DNA from: Moraxella lacunata
Lineage (GTDB): Bacteria; Pseudomonadota; Gammaproteobacteria; Pseudomonadales; Moraxellaceae
Length of the DNA stretch: 44,379 nt
Assembly (NCBI RefSeq): GCF_002027545.1
Contig: NZ_MXAN01000044.1
Location: forward strand, 1-44,379
Reading direction: 5' to 3'
The position numbers were made by a program, and so were the translations under genes. Below are positions 25,839-35,126 of the stretch, piece by piece. The notes below the pieces were generated by a model. The model searched no databases. It was given only the letters and a program-made list of their open reading frames with translations, and was not told where the DNA came from. Within the stretch, counting starts at the first letter, position 1. Every line of letters starts with the position of its first letter.

Positions 25839-27092
25839 TTACTTCTGATAACGGCTCATATCTAAGCCTTCCAATGAAATCTCGGCTTGTTTGCCCGTAA
25901 TGATATCACAAAGCAGTTTACCAGAGCCGCATGCCATTGTCCAGCCAAGCGTGCCATGCCCTGTATTGATGAATAGGTTGTCAAATTTGGTCGCCCCAAT
26001 GATGGGTGTGCCATCTGGGGTCATCGGACGTAGCCCTGTCCAAAATTTGGCATTTGGTAGGTCGCCACCGTCAAACAGACTTTTTGTAACCATCTCTAAA
26101 GTCTCGCGGCGGGCAGGGTTTAATGACAAATCAAAGCCCGACAGCTCTGCCATGCCACCTACCCGAATGCGATTGTCAAAACGGGTGATGGCGATTTTGT
26201 AGGTCTCATCAAGCACGGTAGAGATGGGGGCTTTGGTCTCATCGATGATGTCAGCGGTCAGCGAATAACCCTTGACAGGATAGACGGGCAAATTCAGCCC
26301 AAGTGGTAAGAGCATGGCACGGCTATAACTGCCCATCGCCATCACATAGCCGTCTGCTGTCAGCGTTTCGCCACCTGCAATAATGCCTTTGATGGTTTGA
26401 TTTTCAAAGATGATGTTGTCAATGTTTGTGTCAAATTTGAACGTCACGCCAAGCGATGTACAATGCTCGGCAAGGCGTTTGGTAAATAAATTACAGTCGC
26501 CCGTTTCATCATTGGGCAATCTTAGACCGCCCAAAAGCGGAGCGGTAGCATAAGCAAGAGCAGGCTCGGCATTGACAAGCCCATCTGCGTCCAGTATCTC
26601 ATAAGGCACGCCACATTCTTCTAGTACTTTGGTGTCAAGGTGCATGGCTTGGATTTGGGCAGGTTTACGAAACAGCTGTACCGTGCCACCTGTACGATGT
26701 TCATAACCAACACCAATCTCATTACGCAAAGTACCGATACAGTCACGGCTGTACTCAGATATCCGCATCATGCGTTCTTTGTTGATTTGATAGCGTATGG
26801 CGTTACAGTTGGCGAGCATTTGACGCATCCATGTCATCTGAAAGGATGTGCCATCAGGGCGGATGGCAAGGGGGGCGTGTTTTTGCATGAGCCATTTGAC
26901 CGCCTTTTGGGGGATTTTGGGGGCAGCCCAAGGGGTTGAGTAGCCGGGGGAGATTTGTCCGGCATTGGCAAAACTTGTCTCCATCGCCACATCTGATTGG
27001 CGGTCAATGACGGTAACTTTTGCCCCTGCTTTGGCAAGATAATAGGCGGTAGTCGTGCCAATCACGCCCCCACCCAAGATAATGATGTCCAT
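25839..27092 (-). CDS. dadA: D-amino acid dehydrogenase
   Basis: DadA is an FAD enzyme of the inner membrane that deaminates D-amino acids, especially D-alanine, to 2-oxo acids and feeds electrons to the respiratory chain. The N-terminal dinucleotide-binding motif [29 protein letters not shown], the [22 protein letters not shown] segment, [14 protein letters not shown] and the C-terminal [19 protein letters not shown] are typical. The length of 417 aa is normal. AAGG lies before the ATG. No alanine racemase gene (dadX) is adjacent. ridA follows in the same direction, and a family-C repeat lies just upstream, where the promoter should be. Confidence 0.95.
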   Translation of the reverse strand: MDIIILGGGVIGTTTAYYLAKAGAKVTVIDRQSDVAMETSFANAGQISPGYSTPWAAPKIPQKAVKWLMQKHAPLAIRPDGTSFQMTWMRQMLANCNAIRYQINKERMMRISEYSRDCIGTLRNEIGVGYEHRTGGTVQLFRKPAQIQAMHLDTKVLEECGVPYEILDADGLVNAEPALAYATAPLLGGLRLPNDETGDCNLFTKRLAEHCTSLGVTFKFDTNIDNIIFENQTIKGIIAGGETLTADGYVMAMGSYSRAMLLPLGLNLPVYPVKGYSLTADIIDETKAPISTVLDETYKIAITRFDNRIRVGGMAELSGFDLSLNPARRETLEMVTKSLFDGGDLPNAKFWTGLRPMTPDGTPIIGATKFDNLFINTGHGTLGWTMACGSGKLLCDIITGKQAEISLEGLDMSRYQK

Positions 27093-27122
27093 AAAATACC
27101 TTGATGATGACTTGTAAGTAAA

Positions 27123-27345
27123 TTAAGGTGTGCCTGCCTTTGGTATTTGCAATGAAAAATGCCTGTTTAAAAAAGCAGGGGAATCGCACGTTTTTCAAGG
27201 AAAAAACGTAGGCTGTAAGTCTTCTATCAAGCAAGTTTTTGACTTCGAGCCACAAGATTTAGCCATTTTTCATGCAAAAATCGATTAAAATTGTCAAATT
27301 TTCATCGTATTTTATAAAAATGCTATCAATGGCAGGCACGCCCTA
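27123..27345. repeat. Family-C inverted-repeat element, copy 1 (223 bp)
   Basis: TTAAGGTGTGCCTGCC and GGCAGGCACGCCCTA are the terminal inverted repeats. The interior (CGTTTTTCAAGGAAAAA, CTTCTATCAAGCAAGTTTTT, GATTTAGCCATTTTTCATGC) matches copy 2 at 34651-34858 in reverse orientation. A partial end, TTAGGGTGTGC, follows at about 27373. The rest of this 339-bp gap before the CPBP gene has no coding sequence. Confidence 0.85.
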
Positions 27346-27431
27346 GTATGTTTTCCCAGTTAAAGTCTGTAATTAGGGTGTGCTTATAAATAGTATAACA
27401 AGCTCTGATGGCAAAGAAAAGGGCTTTTGAG

Positions 27432-28292
27432 TCAGCTTGCCAAATACACCGCCATTGCCATGCCATTATTGACCATGTGCATGAGTATTGCCATGACCAG
27501 TCCGTATTTGACACGGATAAAACAAAACAGCAACGCCATGGCAAAGATGACGGTCATGCCAAGCAGGTCGTATTGTAGATGAACGAGTGTAAAGAGCAGA
27601 CTGCTTATGAGACTTGCCATGAGTGTGGATTTGGCGATGCTAAAACCGACCAGACGGATGGGGGTTTGCTCGGCACGATGATGATGAAGCAGTCCACCAA
27701 ATATCAACCCCCGAAACACCAGCTCTTCGTAGATGGGGGCGACCACCACGATGGCGAATATGAGCAGGGGCAGGGACTCATCTGTGATAAGCCCATCCAA
27801 AAAATCCATGGGCGAGCTATCCAAGGCGGTCAAGATAATCTCACTTACCGCCATAAATGCTATCATGCCTATGAGACTGACGACAAAGCCCCGAACGCCC
27901 ATCGCCTTTATCCCGAAAAACTGCCAAACAGCCCCCCAGTGATGAGCTGATGGGGGCTGATGGGGCGTGCCGTGGCGTGCCGTTTTGCTTTTAAATAGCA
28001 CCAAACCTACGGCAAACAGCGTAAAGGCTAGGGCAGTGATGACAACCGAAATGGCGACCACCACGCCGTTATTTGAACCGAGTGTGATGAGTGTGGCGGT
28101 ATCTAGATTTTGTGCTTGTTCATAATAAGCCAGTGAACCGATGTATGTGCCAATGATTTGCAGGGCAAACATGCCAAATAGGAAAAATAAGCACAGTCCT
28201 ACCAGACCCAGTGGCGAAAATTTAATCACAGATTGATGTGATTGTTTGGTTATCTGTGTCATCTGTGGGTGAGTTCGGTTAAGATGGGGCAT
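27432..28292 (-). CDS. CPBP-family intramembrane glutamic protease (CAAX/Abi type)
   Basis: The 286-aa membrane protein has about eight hydrophobic segments and the CPBP motifs: the paired glutamates in VAPIYEELVFRGLIFGG and the downstream FTLVHLQYD His, which together form the active site in CAAX-type proteases. The substrate is unknown. In bacteria such proteins are implicated in bacteriocin self-immunity or membrane protein processing. The start is 1 nt beyond the stop of the hydrolase gene, so translation is probably coupled. No clear ribosome binding site is seen, and an internal Met (residue 11) is an alternative start. Confidence 0.85.
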   Translation of the reverse strand: MPHLNRTHPQMTQITKQSHQSVIKFSPLGLVGLCLFFLFGMFALQIIGTYIGSLAYYEQAQNLDTATLITLGSNNGVVVAISVVITALAFTLFAVGLVLFKSKTARHGTPHQPPSAHHWGAVWQFFGIKAMGVRGFVVSLIGMIAFMAVSEIILTALDSSPMDFLDGLITDESLPLLIFAIVVVAPIYEELVFRGLIFGGLLHHHRAEQTPIRLVGFSIAKSTLMASLISSLLFTLVHLQYDLLGMTVIFAMALLFCFIRVKYGLVMAILMHMVNNGMAMAVYLAS

Positions 28293-28293
28293 T

Positions 28294-29181
28294 TTAGCAA
28301 GTCTTTATTTGTTGGGCGATGATGTCTAGCACAAGATGGGCGGTGCTGTCTGGATTTTCTAAGGGAAACATGTGTGAGCCGTCCACATAGATGATGGGGA
28401 TGCCCCAATTGTCATGAATGGCTTGATATGAACCTATGTGGGTAAAATAACTGTCCTTACCAGCGATGAGCGTGGTAGGGCGGTAGATGGTCAGAGATTT
28501 AGCCCAGTACAAAGATGGTATGGTGCGAAAAATGCCAATCTCAACCCCCTTGGTGATGGCGAGTGTGAATTTGTCGTCTTTGGCGGTCAGTCCGTGCCTG
28601 ATGTAGTCATCAAAGGCACGCCTGTCAAAGGCTCTAAATAATCCCTTTTGGCGTAGGCTGTCGTGGGCGTTCTGTCTGCTGTCAAAAGTGTCTTTGCGAT
28701 ATTTGGATTTACTGGCAGGAGAGATTTTATCAACAAAATAATGTTGAGACCCTGTCAAGGGGCATAGGGCGTCATCCATGATTTTGGAGAGCTGATAAAT
28801 TAGGCTCATTTTGCCCATGAGTAAAGATGGGTCAAGGGCGATGAGCTGACTGATGTGCGTAGGGTCTTTTTCGCATGCCTGCATGGTCGTTACTGCCCCC
28901 ACAGAATGCCCCACAGCAACAACATGTGGCACACTGTGTTTTTGGCAGGTCTGATGAATGTTGTCTAGTACCTGATGGGTCAGTTTTTGCCAGTGATTAT
29001 CTGGCGGATAATCAGGATGCATGCCAAAGAGTTTAATATACTCAATGCTAAATACCCTCTCCCAACGCTCAAACAATGATGTATAGACCTGGGCGGGAAA
29101 GCCATTGGCATGAACGAAGTGCAGTACAGGTTTGCCTGTCAAGGTAGATTTGGGTAGGGTGTCAAAAGGCGTGGTTGTCAT
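28294..29181 (-). CDS. Alpha/beta hydrolase
   Basis: This 295-aa protein has the alpha/beta-hydrolase layout. It starts with an oxyanion region (LHFVHANGFPAQVY) and has the nucleophile elbow VAVGHSVGAVTT with the Ser. A probable acid follows in TTLIAGKDSYF and a probable His in VDGSHMFPLENP. The substrate cannot be predicted. I chose ATG 29181, which has a GGGG ribosome binding site, over the longer frame starting at 29334, because that frame would run through the tRNA-Leu 3' end and its terminator. The CPBP protease gene follows with a 1-nt gap. Confidence 0.85.
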   Translation of the reverse strand: MTTTPFDTLPKSTLTGKPVLHFVHANGFPAQVYTSLFERWERVFSIEYIKLFGMHPDYPPDNHWQKLTHQVLDNIHQTCQKHSVPHVVAVGHSVGAVTTMQACEKDPTHISQLIALDPSLLMGKMSLIYQLSKIMDDALCPLTGSQHYFVDKISPASKSKYRKDTFDSRQNAHDSLRQKGLFRAFDRRAFDDYIRHGLTAKDDKFTLAITKGVEIGIFRTIPSLYWAKSLTIYRPTTLIAGKDSYFTHIGSYQAIHDNWGIPIIYVDGSHMFPLENPDSTAHLVLDIIAQQIKTC

Positions 29182-29263
29182 GATGCCCCTTTCATGATAT
29201 GGATGGCGTGCATTTATTGTTTTATAAGGACAAATGTTTATAAGGACAAATGAAATAAATTTA

Positions 29264-29297
29264 CACACAAAAAACCCAACCGTTTTCACGATTGAGT
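29264..29297 (-). terminator. Terminator after tRNA-Leu
   Basis: On the minus strand AACTCAATCG-tgaaaa-CGGTTGGGTT forms a 10-bp stem with two G-U pairs, followed by a T-run. It lies 8 bp beyond the tRNA 3' end. Confidence 0.8.
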
Positions 29298-29304
29298 TAA
29301 AACA

Positions 29305-29389
29305 TGGTGGGGACGGAGAGGCTCGAACTCTCACAGGTCGCCCCGCTGGAACCTAAATCCAGTGCGTCTACCAATTTCGCCACGTCCCC
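29305..29389 (-). tRNA. tRNA-Leu(UAG)
   Basis: The 85-nt minus-strand sequence folds as a class II tRNA. The acceptor stem is GGGGACG / CGTCCCC with A73 and encoded CCA. The D arm contains AAATTGGTAGACGC, the anticodon stem-loop is CTGGA-TTTAGGT-TCCAG with anticodon TAG, and a long variable arm (GCGGGGCGACCTGT) and TTCGAGC T-loop follow. It reads CUN leucine codons, chiefly CUA. Confidence 0.95.
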
Positions 29390-29534
29390 AGTTGGTCGCT
29401 CATTATACAGCAGTATGATGAGATGTCAAGTTTTTTATTGCAGTTTTTTAAAAATATGTCTAAAAATATGGCTAAAAATATGGCGAGCAAACAGCATGCC
29501 AAATTGGGCTTTGACCATCTTTGATTTGCCATCA

Positions 29535-29572
29535 AAAAACCATCGAGAATATGGTTTGCCACGATGGTTTTT
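29535..29572 (-). terminator. Terminator downstream of znuD
   Basis: AAAAACCATCG ... CGATGGTTTTT forms a perfect 11-bp stem with a 16-nt loop and a T-run on the minus strand, 20 bp beyond the receptor stop. Confidence 0.75.
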
Positions 29573-29592
29573 GATTTGGATTTTATGATTTG

Positions 29593-31998
29593 TCAAAATT
29601 TGAAATTTGCCCCGAGCATAAAGTTTCGCCCCATTTGTGGCATGTCTGGGAAAAATGTCTCGTGAGCAAAGACTTTATCGTTTAATAGATTGTTGGCATT
29701 AAAAAATACCTGAACCGAGCCTGGCTTATCACTTGGCTTGTGCTGATAGTTAAGCCCCAAATTCACCAAGTTATGAGCTGGGGTTGGGCGTTCAAAATTC
29801 GCCAATTTATCTTGTTTAAAGGTATGGCGATATTCCAAAGACCCTGACCAATTTGCATTAACATTGGCGGTTAATTTCATGCCAAGGCGTTTTGGTGGCA
29901 GTCTTGGCGTATGGCTGTCTGGCTGTTTGATGAGAGGACGGTTGCCATACGCATCGGTTCTGCCTTGTTTGTCAGGCAAATTGGTGAGTTTGCCACGAAT
30001 ATAATCACCAAATAACGCCACATGATACACATCATTAATCTGATAACCGATGTTGGCATCAAATCCATAAAATTTCGCCGCTGCTTGTTCATAGCGTGCG
30101 GTTTTTAAGTCTTTATCATGACGCATGCCACGCAAACCTTGCTTATACTGCGACAATGTTTGTAAAAACACATAGTTATCAAAATCATAATGATAGCCAC
30201 CAAGACGGTAATCCCATTTATCACCTTGAAATGTCAGCCCCAAATCAATGTTGTTGGATTTTTCTTTGTTTAAAAAGCGGTTACCAATTTCAAAAGAGTT
30301 GGTGGCAAGGTGCATGCCGTGAGCATACAATTCCTGAGCATTGGGCAGGCGTTCTTGATGCGACAGATTAAGCGATAATTTATGTTTGGGCGTTAATTGT
30401 AAATGCGTCCCAACAGCATACGAGCGTGCGGTTTGTTTTTGGGGGTTTAAAGTACCGCTGTCAAGCAATCGTTTAAAGCGTATGTCTGGTTCATGAGCGG
30501 TTGCCAAACCTAAGTTTAAGCTCTGATAAATGGCGTCTTTGTCATAATCCATGGTGATGGTTTGTTTCTCAATGCGAGCGGCAGCGTCAACTGTCAGCTT
30601 GTCATTGGGCTGGTATTCTTCAAACCAAAACACACTGCCTGTCTTGGTTTTATTATTATGTAAGATGTTTTGGGTGTCTTGTTTATTGCCATCTTCATAA
30701 CGAGGTGGCACAAGTCCGCTATTTTTTGAGGTGAGATAACCTATCCCAAACACCCCGCTAAACTTGCCCATCGGCGTATGAATGGGGGTATGCGAGGCTT
30801 CCAGACGCCACACATTGGCTTGATTATCAAAAAAGCTGGTCTTCTCACCCCCATCTATCTCATCATGATGATAATCTGCTTTGCCCATGCTGGCTCGGAT
30901 TTTATCAATGCCAGCAAACGGTGCATTGATTTGCCCTTGCACATCATAACGCTTCATTTTCAAATCAATCCACGGTTTGCCATGCTCGTGGTCATGGTCA
31001 TGAGCATGGTCATCATGTGTATGGCATTCAAGCCCTGCATTGTCAAACTCTAAGTCATCATTTTCCATCAAAAAAGGATACAAACGCAAATATGGCTTGT
31101 ATTGTAAGGCGGACTGAGAAATGCCATGTACGCTACATTCTTCATATTCATGTGAATGGTTGGGCAGGCCATATTTGTCTCGGCGTAAGCTCACCGATGC
31201 CCCCAAAAAGCCTTGATTGCCAACCCATGACACGCCAAGCGTTCCTGCGTTTGATTTGGCATGGCTGTCTGGCAGATGCTTTAAGGTGTCTTTATAGATG
31301 AATTCTGGCTGAGTGTCATCGTATTCAGATTCTTCGTTAAAGACATGGCGGTCAAAGCGTGGCGTTTTATAGTCTGCTGCTTGTTTGGACAGCCCTGCAA
31401 CACGCACTGCCACATGCTCTCCCAGTGGGGCTTCGGCACTGGCGGTGATTAATTTTTCACGGTTGGCACTGCTAAGACGCACCGCCAAATCACCTTGTAA
31501 TTTGCTGGGCAATTTGCTGGGTATTTTGTCATCAACGACATTGACCACGCCTGCTGAGTTGCCAGAGGCGTACAACAATGCACCAGAGCCTCGCACAATC
31601 TCCACCTGTTTTGCCAGTGTGGTATCCACCGCTATGGCATGGTCTGGCGATAACCCAGACATGTCCACAACCTCTGAGCCGTTTTGTAGGATTTTCAGGC
31701 GTTTACCCTCCTGCCCACGAATGATGGGGGCTGAGGCACCGCCACCAAAATGGTTAGAATGAACACCAAGCTCGCCTGCCAAAGCATCGCCTAGGGTGGT
31801 TGCGCGCTGTTTTAGCGCTTCACTTTTTATAACCGTGTCGCCGACTTTGCGTACGCCTCCCAAAGCAAGACTTTCTAAGGGTTGGTGCTTAATATTAATG
31901 ATTTCATGCTCAAGTTGAACCGTCGGTACATCATCGGCGAGGGCATGATGGCTTAAAATCAGTAAAATAGCCAACGGCAAACGCTTATAAGCAGTCAT
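29593..31998 (-). CDS. znuD: TonB-dependent zinc receptor, ZnuD-like
   Basis: This outer-membrane receptor probably takes up zinc, possibly also haem, using TonB energy. A signal peptide (MTAYKRLPLAILLILS ... HALA) leads to the plug domain (GVHSNHFGGGASAPIIRGQEGKRLKIL region). A long beta-barrel follows, ending in FMLGANFKF with a terminal Phe. A His/Asp-rich loop (CHTHDDHAHDHDHEHG) at about residues 323-339 is the feature that marks ZnuD. I chose ATG 31998, where the signal peptide begins, rather than the ATG at 32019. A promoter with a Zur-like box lies upstream, supporting zinc repression. It is about 800 aa, normal for ZnuD. Confidence 0.92.
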   Translation of the reverse strand: MTAYKRLPLAILLILSHHALADDVPTVQLEHEIINIKHQPLESLALGGVRKVGDTVIKSEALKQRATTLGDALAGELGVHSNHFGGGASAPIIRGQEGKRLKILQNGSEVVDMSGLSPDHAIAVDTTLAKQVEIVRGSGALLYASGNSAGVVNVVDDKIPSKLPSKLQGDLAVRLSSANREKLITASAEAPLGEHVAVRVAGLSKQAADYKTPRFDRHVFNEESEYDDTQPEFIYKDTLKHLPDSHAKSNAGTLGVSWVGNQGFLGASVSLRRDKYGLPNHSHEYEECSVHGISQSALQYKPYLRLYPFLMENDDLEFDNAGLECHTHDDHAHDHDHEHGKPWIDLKMKRYDVQGQINAPFAGIDKIRASMGKADYHHDEIDGGEKTSFFDNQANVWRLEASHTPIHTPMGKFSGVFGIGYLTSKNSGLVPPRYEDGNKQDTQNILHNNKTKTGSVFWFEEYQPNDKLTVDAAARIEKQTITMDYDKDAIYQSLNLGLATAHEPDIRFKRLLDSGTLNPQKQTARSYAVGTHLQLTPKHKLSLNLSHQERLPNAQELYAHGMHLATNSFEIGNRFLNKEKSNNIDLGLTFQGDKWDYRLGGYHYDFDNYVFLQTLSQYKQGLRGMRHDKDLKTARYEQAAAKFYGFDANIGYQINDVYHVALFGDYIRGKLTNLPDKQGRTDAYGNRPLIKQPDSHTPRLPPKRLGMKLTANVNANWSGSLEYRHTFKQDKLANFERPTPAHNLVNLGLNYQHKPSDKPGSVQVFFNANNLLNDKVFAHETFFPDMPQMGRNFMLGANFKF

Positions 31999-32027
31999 AA
32001 GAAAATCTCCATTAATCAAAAATAAAT

Positions 32028-32063
32028 ATTATAACATAACATTAAATATAGTTACAATATAAC
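32028..32063 (-). promoter_or_regulatory. znuD promoter with Zur-like operator
   Basis: On the minus strand a sigma-70 promoter reads TTGTAA (32052-32057), 18 nt, TATAAT (32028-32033). The -35 box lies in a palindrome, GTTACAATATAAC (32051-32063), that matches the GTTATAATATAAC-type Zur box of Neisseria and related bacteria. A second half-site, GTTATAATAT, covers the -10 box. Confidence 0.75.
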
Positions 32064-32080
32064 AAAATAATTGACAAATA

Positions 32081-32105
32081 AAAAAAACCCGCCATCAGGG
32101 CGGGC
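32081..32105 (-). terminator. Terminator downstream of the second TonB receptor
   Basis: GGCGGG / CCCGCC forms a 6-bp GC stem with a 5-nt loop and is followed by eight T residues on the minus strand. It separates this gene from znuD, so the two receptors have separate transcripts. Confidence 0.9.
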
Positions 32106-32123
32106 TTTGTTACTGAGTATTAA

Positions 32124-34592
32124 CTAGAACTCATAGGTTAGCGATAACGCGTAGTTACGACCAGGGGCATAAAACCGCTCTAAGCCTTGACCTTGTCTGT
32201 CCACCGAATTGCTTGACCCTGCCTTGCCTTGGTCAAGTGAGTTAATGCCACGCAAGCTGTCCCAAGTGTGGTATTTTTTATCAAAGACGTTGTAAATCCC
32301 TGCACGCAAAGTAACATTATCTTTGATGTTGTAATAACCAAACACATCAAACGTTACCGCAGATTTATTAAGCCATTTGTAGTTTTCAACTGTGGTGTCA
32401 GGTACTTCTGTCAAACACGTTGATGTGTCTTGACCGTACCAGTCTTTTTTGTATTCTAAACAATTGGATATTGCACGCACATATTGAGCATCTTTGGCTT
32501 TTTTGCCACCCATGTAGGTTGTGCGAGTAAACACGCCCCATTTGTCCGTTGGGCTTTCATAGTCAAGTCCTAAAACCGCTTTCATGGGTTGGATAGAGAG
32601 TAAACTGGCATTTTGTAACCCTGATAATTTGCCACGGCTATAACCGACATTCAAAGACCCTTTAAACCCTGTGGGCAGGGGCGTTACTTTGTCTAGTGCC
32701 AACTCACCTTTAAATTCAATGCCAGAAATATGGGCTTTGTCTGCATTCACCATTTGTTGATAATAGGTTGGATAAGCTTTTCGACACGCATCACCACCCC
32801 AATAATCACAAAAAATTTCATCGTAGTTTTTGTTGGGTTCGTACTTGATTGTCTCTGTTTCAAACAAAAAGTCTTTGTAATTGCTGTGATAAATGCCCAC
32901 GTCTAGCTTGCCATAATCGCCGTTGCCTTGCAAAAATAGCGTGTGATTTAGGCTTTTTTCGGTTTTTAGGGTAGGGTTTGCTGACCAGTTGCCAAAGCCA
33001 CTTTGGAATGTAAAAAACATCTCGGACGATGTGGGATTACGATAGCCTGTACTGGCAAGATAGCCCGCTCGCCATGTGTCATTTAGGCGTTTGTCCACAC
33101 CAAACTGTCCTGTCCAGTTTTTAAAGGTTGCTCCATTCATATCTACATTCTCGCACAATACCCCAAAGCCGTACTTTTTGCCACAAGTAACATCAAGGGG
33201 TTGTGGTTTGATTTTTTCGTGGTCGTAGCGTAGCCCTGCATTGACCGACCAAGCATTACCAAAGCGGATATTATCCTGCAAGGTAAAGCCGTATTGACGG
33301 GTGTTCATGGGGTGCTGAATGGTGTAAATCTCACGGTCAGTCATCACGCCTGCACTGTTATAGATGTCATCGATGTTGATGTTTTTAAAATCTCGTTCGG
33401 CAACAAACACTTTGGCACTCATGCGATGTTCGGTGTTTTTAATGCCAAAAGTCGGCGATTCTACCCCAATGCTTAGACGTTTGTATTTGTTGTTAAATAA
33501 TCGGTCGTCCAGATTGACAAGGTGTGTGCGACTGTTATCGCGCCAGTTTTTATTACCCTTATAATTGATAGAACGGTTATCGACTTTTTGATAATCAATG
33601 TCGGTGCGGATTTTGCTTAAAAAGTTGGTATTTAGTAGCCATTCATGATAAAGATTAGTGTTGGTAATGTCTTGCTTATCGGTAGCATCACGCCAGTACG
33701 ATGTTAGCGAATATGAATGCTCGGTGGTATCCGATAAATTTTTCGCTCCATTGACTGATAAGCCGACTCTGTGGTCGTCATTGATTTGCCAGCCCAATTT
33801 TGCCAAATAGCTCTGATTTTTGTGCTTTTCGGGGTCGGGTGTCATGCGTGAAGCCCCATAGGTGGCGTACTCTTGACAAGCGGATTCGCTATAACAGCTG
33901 TACCAAGGCGTAACATCACTGCCACGACTTTCAGTCTCACGCCCACGTCTTTGGGAATATACAAGTGCCATGTCTATGATGCCGTTATCATAACCCATGC
34001 CAAGCGTGTGAAACCATTCGTTATTTTTGGTGGCGTATCCTGTGCGATATATTCCGCCAAAATCCCCACTTTGAATCAAATCGCTCGCTTGCAAGGTGCG
34101 ATAGTTCACACCCCCGCCCAAACTGCCCCCACCCATGTTAAAAGAGTCAGCACCTTTGACCATGTCGATACCACGAACCAGCTCAGAGTCTAGCGTAACC
34201 CGAGAGCTGTTAAAGTTGCCATAACGCTCATACAGTGAGTTTTCTTCTGAATCAGGAATACTCACCCCGTCAATGGCGACTGCCACTCGGTTGCCTTCCA
34301 CCCCACGCATGGCAAAACCTTTTAAACGGCGACCGCTATCAGCAATACCGACATCAGGGCTATAACGCACTAAATCTTTGGTGTTTTGGATAAGTTCTTG
34401 GTTTAGCTCTTGCCTAGTAATGATTTCTTTGCCCACTTCCTCTTGGGGCGTGCGACTAATAGTAATCGTCTCATGTCCAAGATGAACTTCGGGTTCTAGG
34501 CTGTCATCAGCATGAGCCTGTATGGTGTGGCACATCATGGTGGGGATGAGTAGGGCGAGCAATGATTTTTTGGGAAAGTTGTATTGACGCAT
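32124..34592 (-). CDS. TonB-dependent haemoglobin/transferrin/lactoferrin-family receptor
   Basis: This outer-membrane receptor should import iron or haem from a host protein, using TonB energy. After a signal peptide (MRQYNFPKKSLLALLIP ... QAHA) comes a TonB-box/plug (ETITISRTPQEEVGKE, then FAMRGVEGNRVAVAIDGVSIPD, VRGIDMVKGADSFNMGGGSLGGGVNY). The barrel ends in ERFYAPGRNYALSLTYEF with a terminal Phe. The C-terminal part is closest to haemoglobin receptors such as HpuB/HmbR or Moraxella MhuA; the ligand is unproven. Two extra Cys-rich loops occur. I chose ATG 34592 because the upstream in-frame start is a TTG at 34640. No lipoprotein partner gene (HpuA/TbpB type) is adjacent. Confidence 0.88.
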   Translation of the reverse strand: MRQYNFPKKSLLALLIPTMMCHTIQAHADDSLEPEVHLGHETITISRTPQEEVGKEIITRQELNQELIQNTKDLVRYSPDVGIADSGRRLKGFAMRGVEGNRVAVAIDGVSIPDSEENSLYERYGNFNSSRVTLDSELVRGIDMVKGADSFNMGGGSLGGGVNYRTLQASDLIQSGDFGGIYRTGYATKNNEWFHTLGMGYDNGIIDMALVYSQRRGRETESRGSDVTPWYSCYSESACQEYATYGASRMTPDPEKHKNQSYLAKLGWQINDDHRVGLSVNGAKNLSDTTEHSYSLTSYWRDATDKQDITNTNLYHEWLLNTNFLSKIRTDIDYQKVDNRSINYKGNKNWRDNSRTHLVNLDDRLFNNKYKRLSIGVESPTFGIKNTEHRMSAKVFVAERDFKNINIDDIYNSAGVMTDREIYTIQHPMNTRQYGFTLQDNIRFGNAWSVNAGLRYDHEKIKPQPLDVTCGKKYGFGVLCENVDMNGATFKNWTGQFGVDKRLNDTWRAGYLASTGYRNPTSSEMFFTFQSGFGNWSANPTLKTEKSLNHTLFLQGNGDYGKLDVGIYHSNYKDFLFETETIKYEPNKNYDEIFCDYWGGDACRKAYPTYYQQMVNADKAHISGIEFKGELALDKVTPLPTGFKGSLNVGYSRGKLSGLQNASLLSIQPMKAVLGLDYESPTDKWGVFTRTTYMGGKKAKDAQYVRAISNCLEYKKDWYGQDTSTCLTEVPDTTVENYKWLNKSAVTFDVFGYYNIKDNVTLRAGIYNVFDKKYHTWDSLRGINSLDQGKAGSSNSVDRQGQGLERFYAPGRNYALSLTYEF

Positions 34593-34650
34593 AGAGCCAT
34601 GCCTATAAAAATAAAACAAAAGTCCTGTGGGTATTATCAAGCTGTAAGAT

Positions 34651-34858
34651 TAGGGCGTGCCTGCCCTTTATAACACTATTCACAATTCAGATATATTTTA
34701 GAAATAAATTAATCGTTTTTGCATGAAAAATGGTTAAATCTTGTTTTTCATCGTCAAAAACTTGTTTGATAGAACGACTATCAAGCTTCACTTTTTCCTT
34801 GAAAAACGGGCGATTTTTCTCATTTTTCATTGCAAATACAAAAGGCAGGCATGCCCTA
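34651..34858. repeat. Family-C inverted-repeat element, copy 2 (208 bp)
   Basis: TTAGGGCGTGCCTGCC at the left and GGCAGGCATGCCCTA at the right are terminal inverted repeats. The interior includes TCGTTTTTGCATGAAAAATG and TTTTTCATTGCAAATACAAA. It lies inside the presumed 5' leader of the receptor gene, between its promoter region and its ATG. Confidence 0.9.
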
Positions 34859-34910
34859 CATACAAAATGACAACAAACAAGGCATTTTACTTTAAAAAAT
34901 TATCTTTGTA

Positions 34911-34957
34911 AATAATAACAGTTATTATCTTTATATTTATTTGTAAAAATCTAGCAA
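34911..34957 (-). promoter_or_regulatory. Fur-box-like operator and promoter of the TonB receptor
   Basis: On the minus strand TTGCTA (34952-34957), 16 nt, TATAAA (34930-34935) forms a promoter. A palindrome, AATAATAACAGTTATTATC (34911-34929), lies directly downstream, over the expected transcription start. It matches 14 of 19 positions of the Fur consensus GATAATGATAATCATTATC. This points to iron repression of the receptor, about 320 bp upstream of its ATG. The rest of the region to 35126 is AT-rich with no gene; CGCTTA-aaaaaaa-TAAGCG near 34987-35005 is a weak hairpin. Confidence 0.6.
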
Positions 34958-35126
34958 ATGCTTTTATTTGATGTTTGGGTGTTTATCGCTTAAAAAAAAT
35001 AAGCGTATGATGATGGATAAAAGGGAAATACAGCTTGGCAGTTTACTTGAAATTTGCCGACATAACCGCCATAATATAAGGATGGTTTTTAATGATATAT
35101 AAAGTACGCTAAGAGTAGGCAATCTT

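Noticed and set aside
29182..29334. N-terminal extension of the alpha/beta hydrolase
   Set aside because: It overlaps the tRNA-Leu 3' end and its terminator.
32124..34592. Phase-variable homopolymer tract in the TonB receptor
   Set aside because: No run of G or C longer than five or six was seen in the gene or its promoter.
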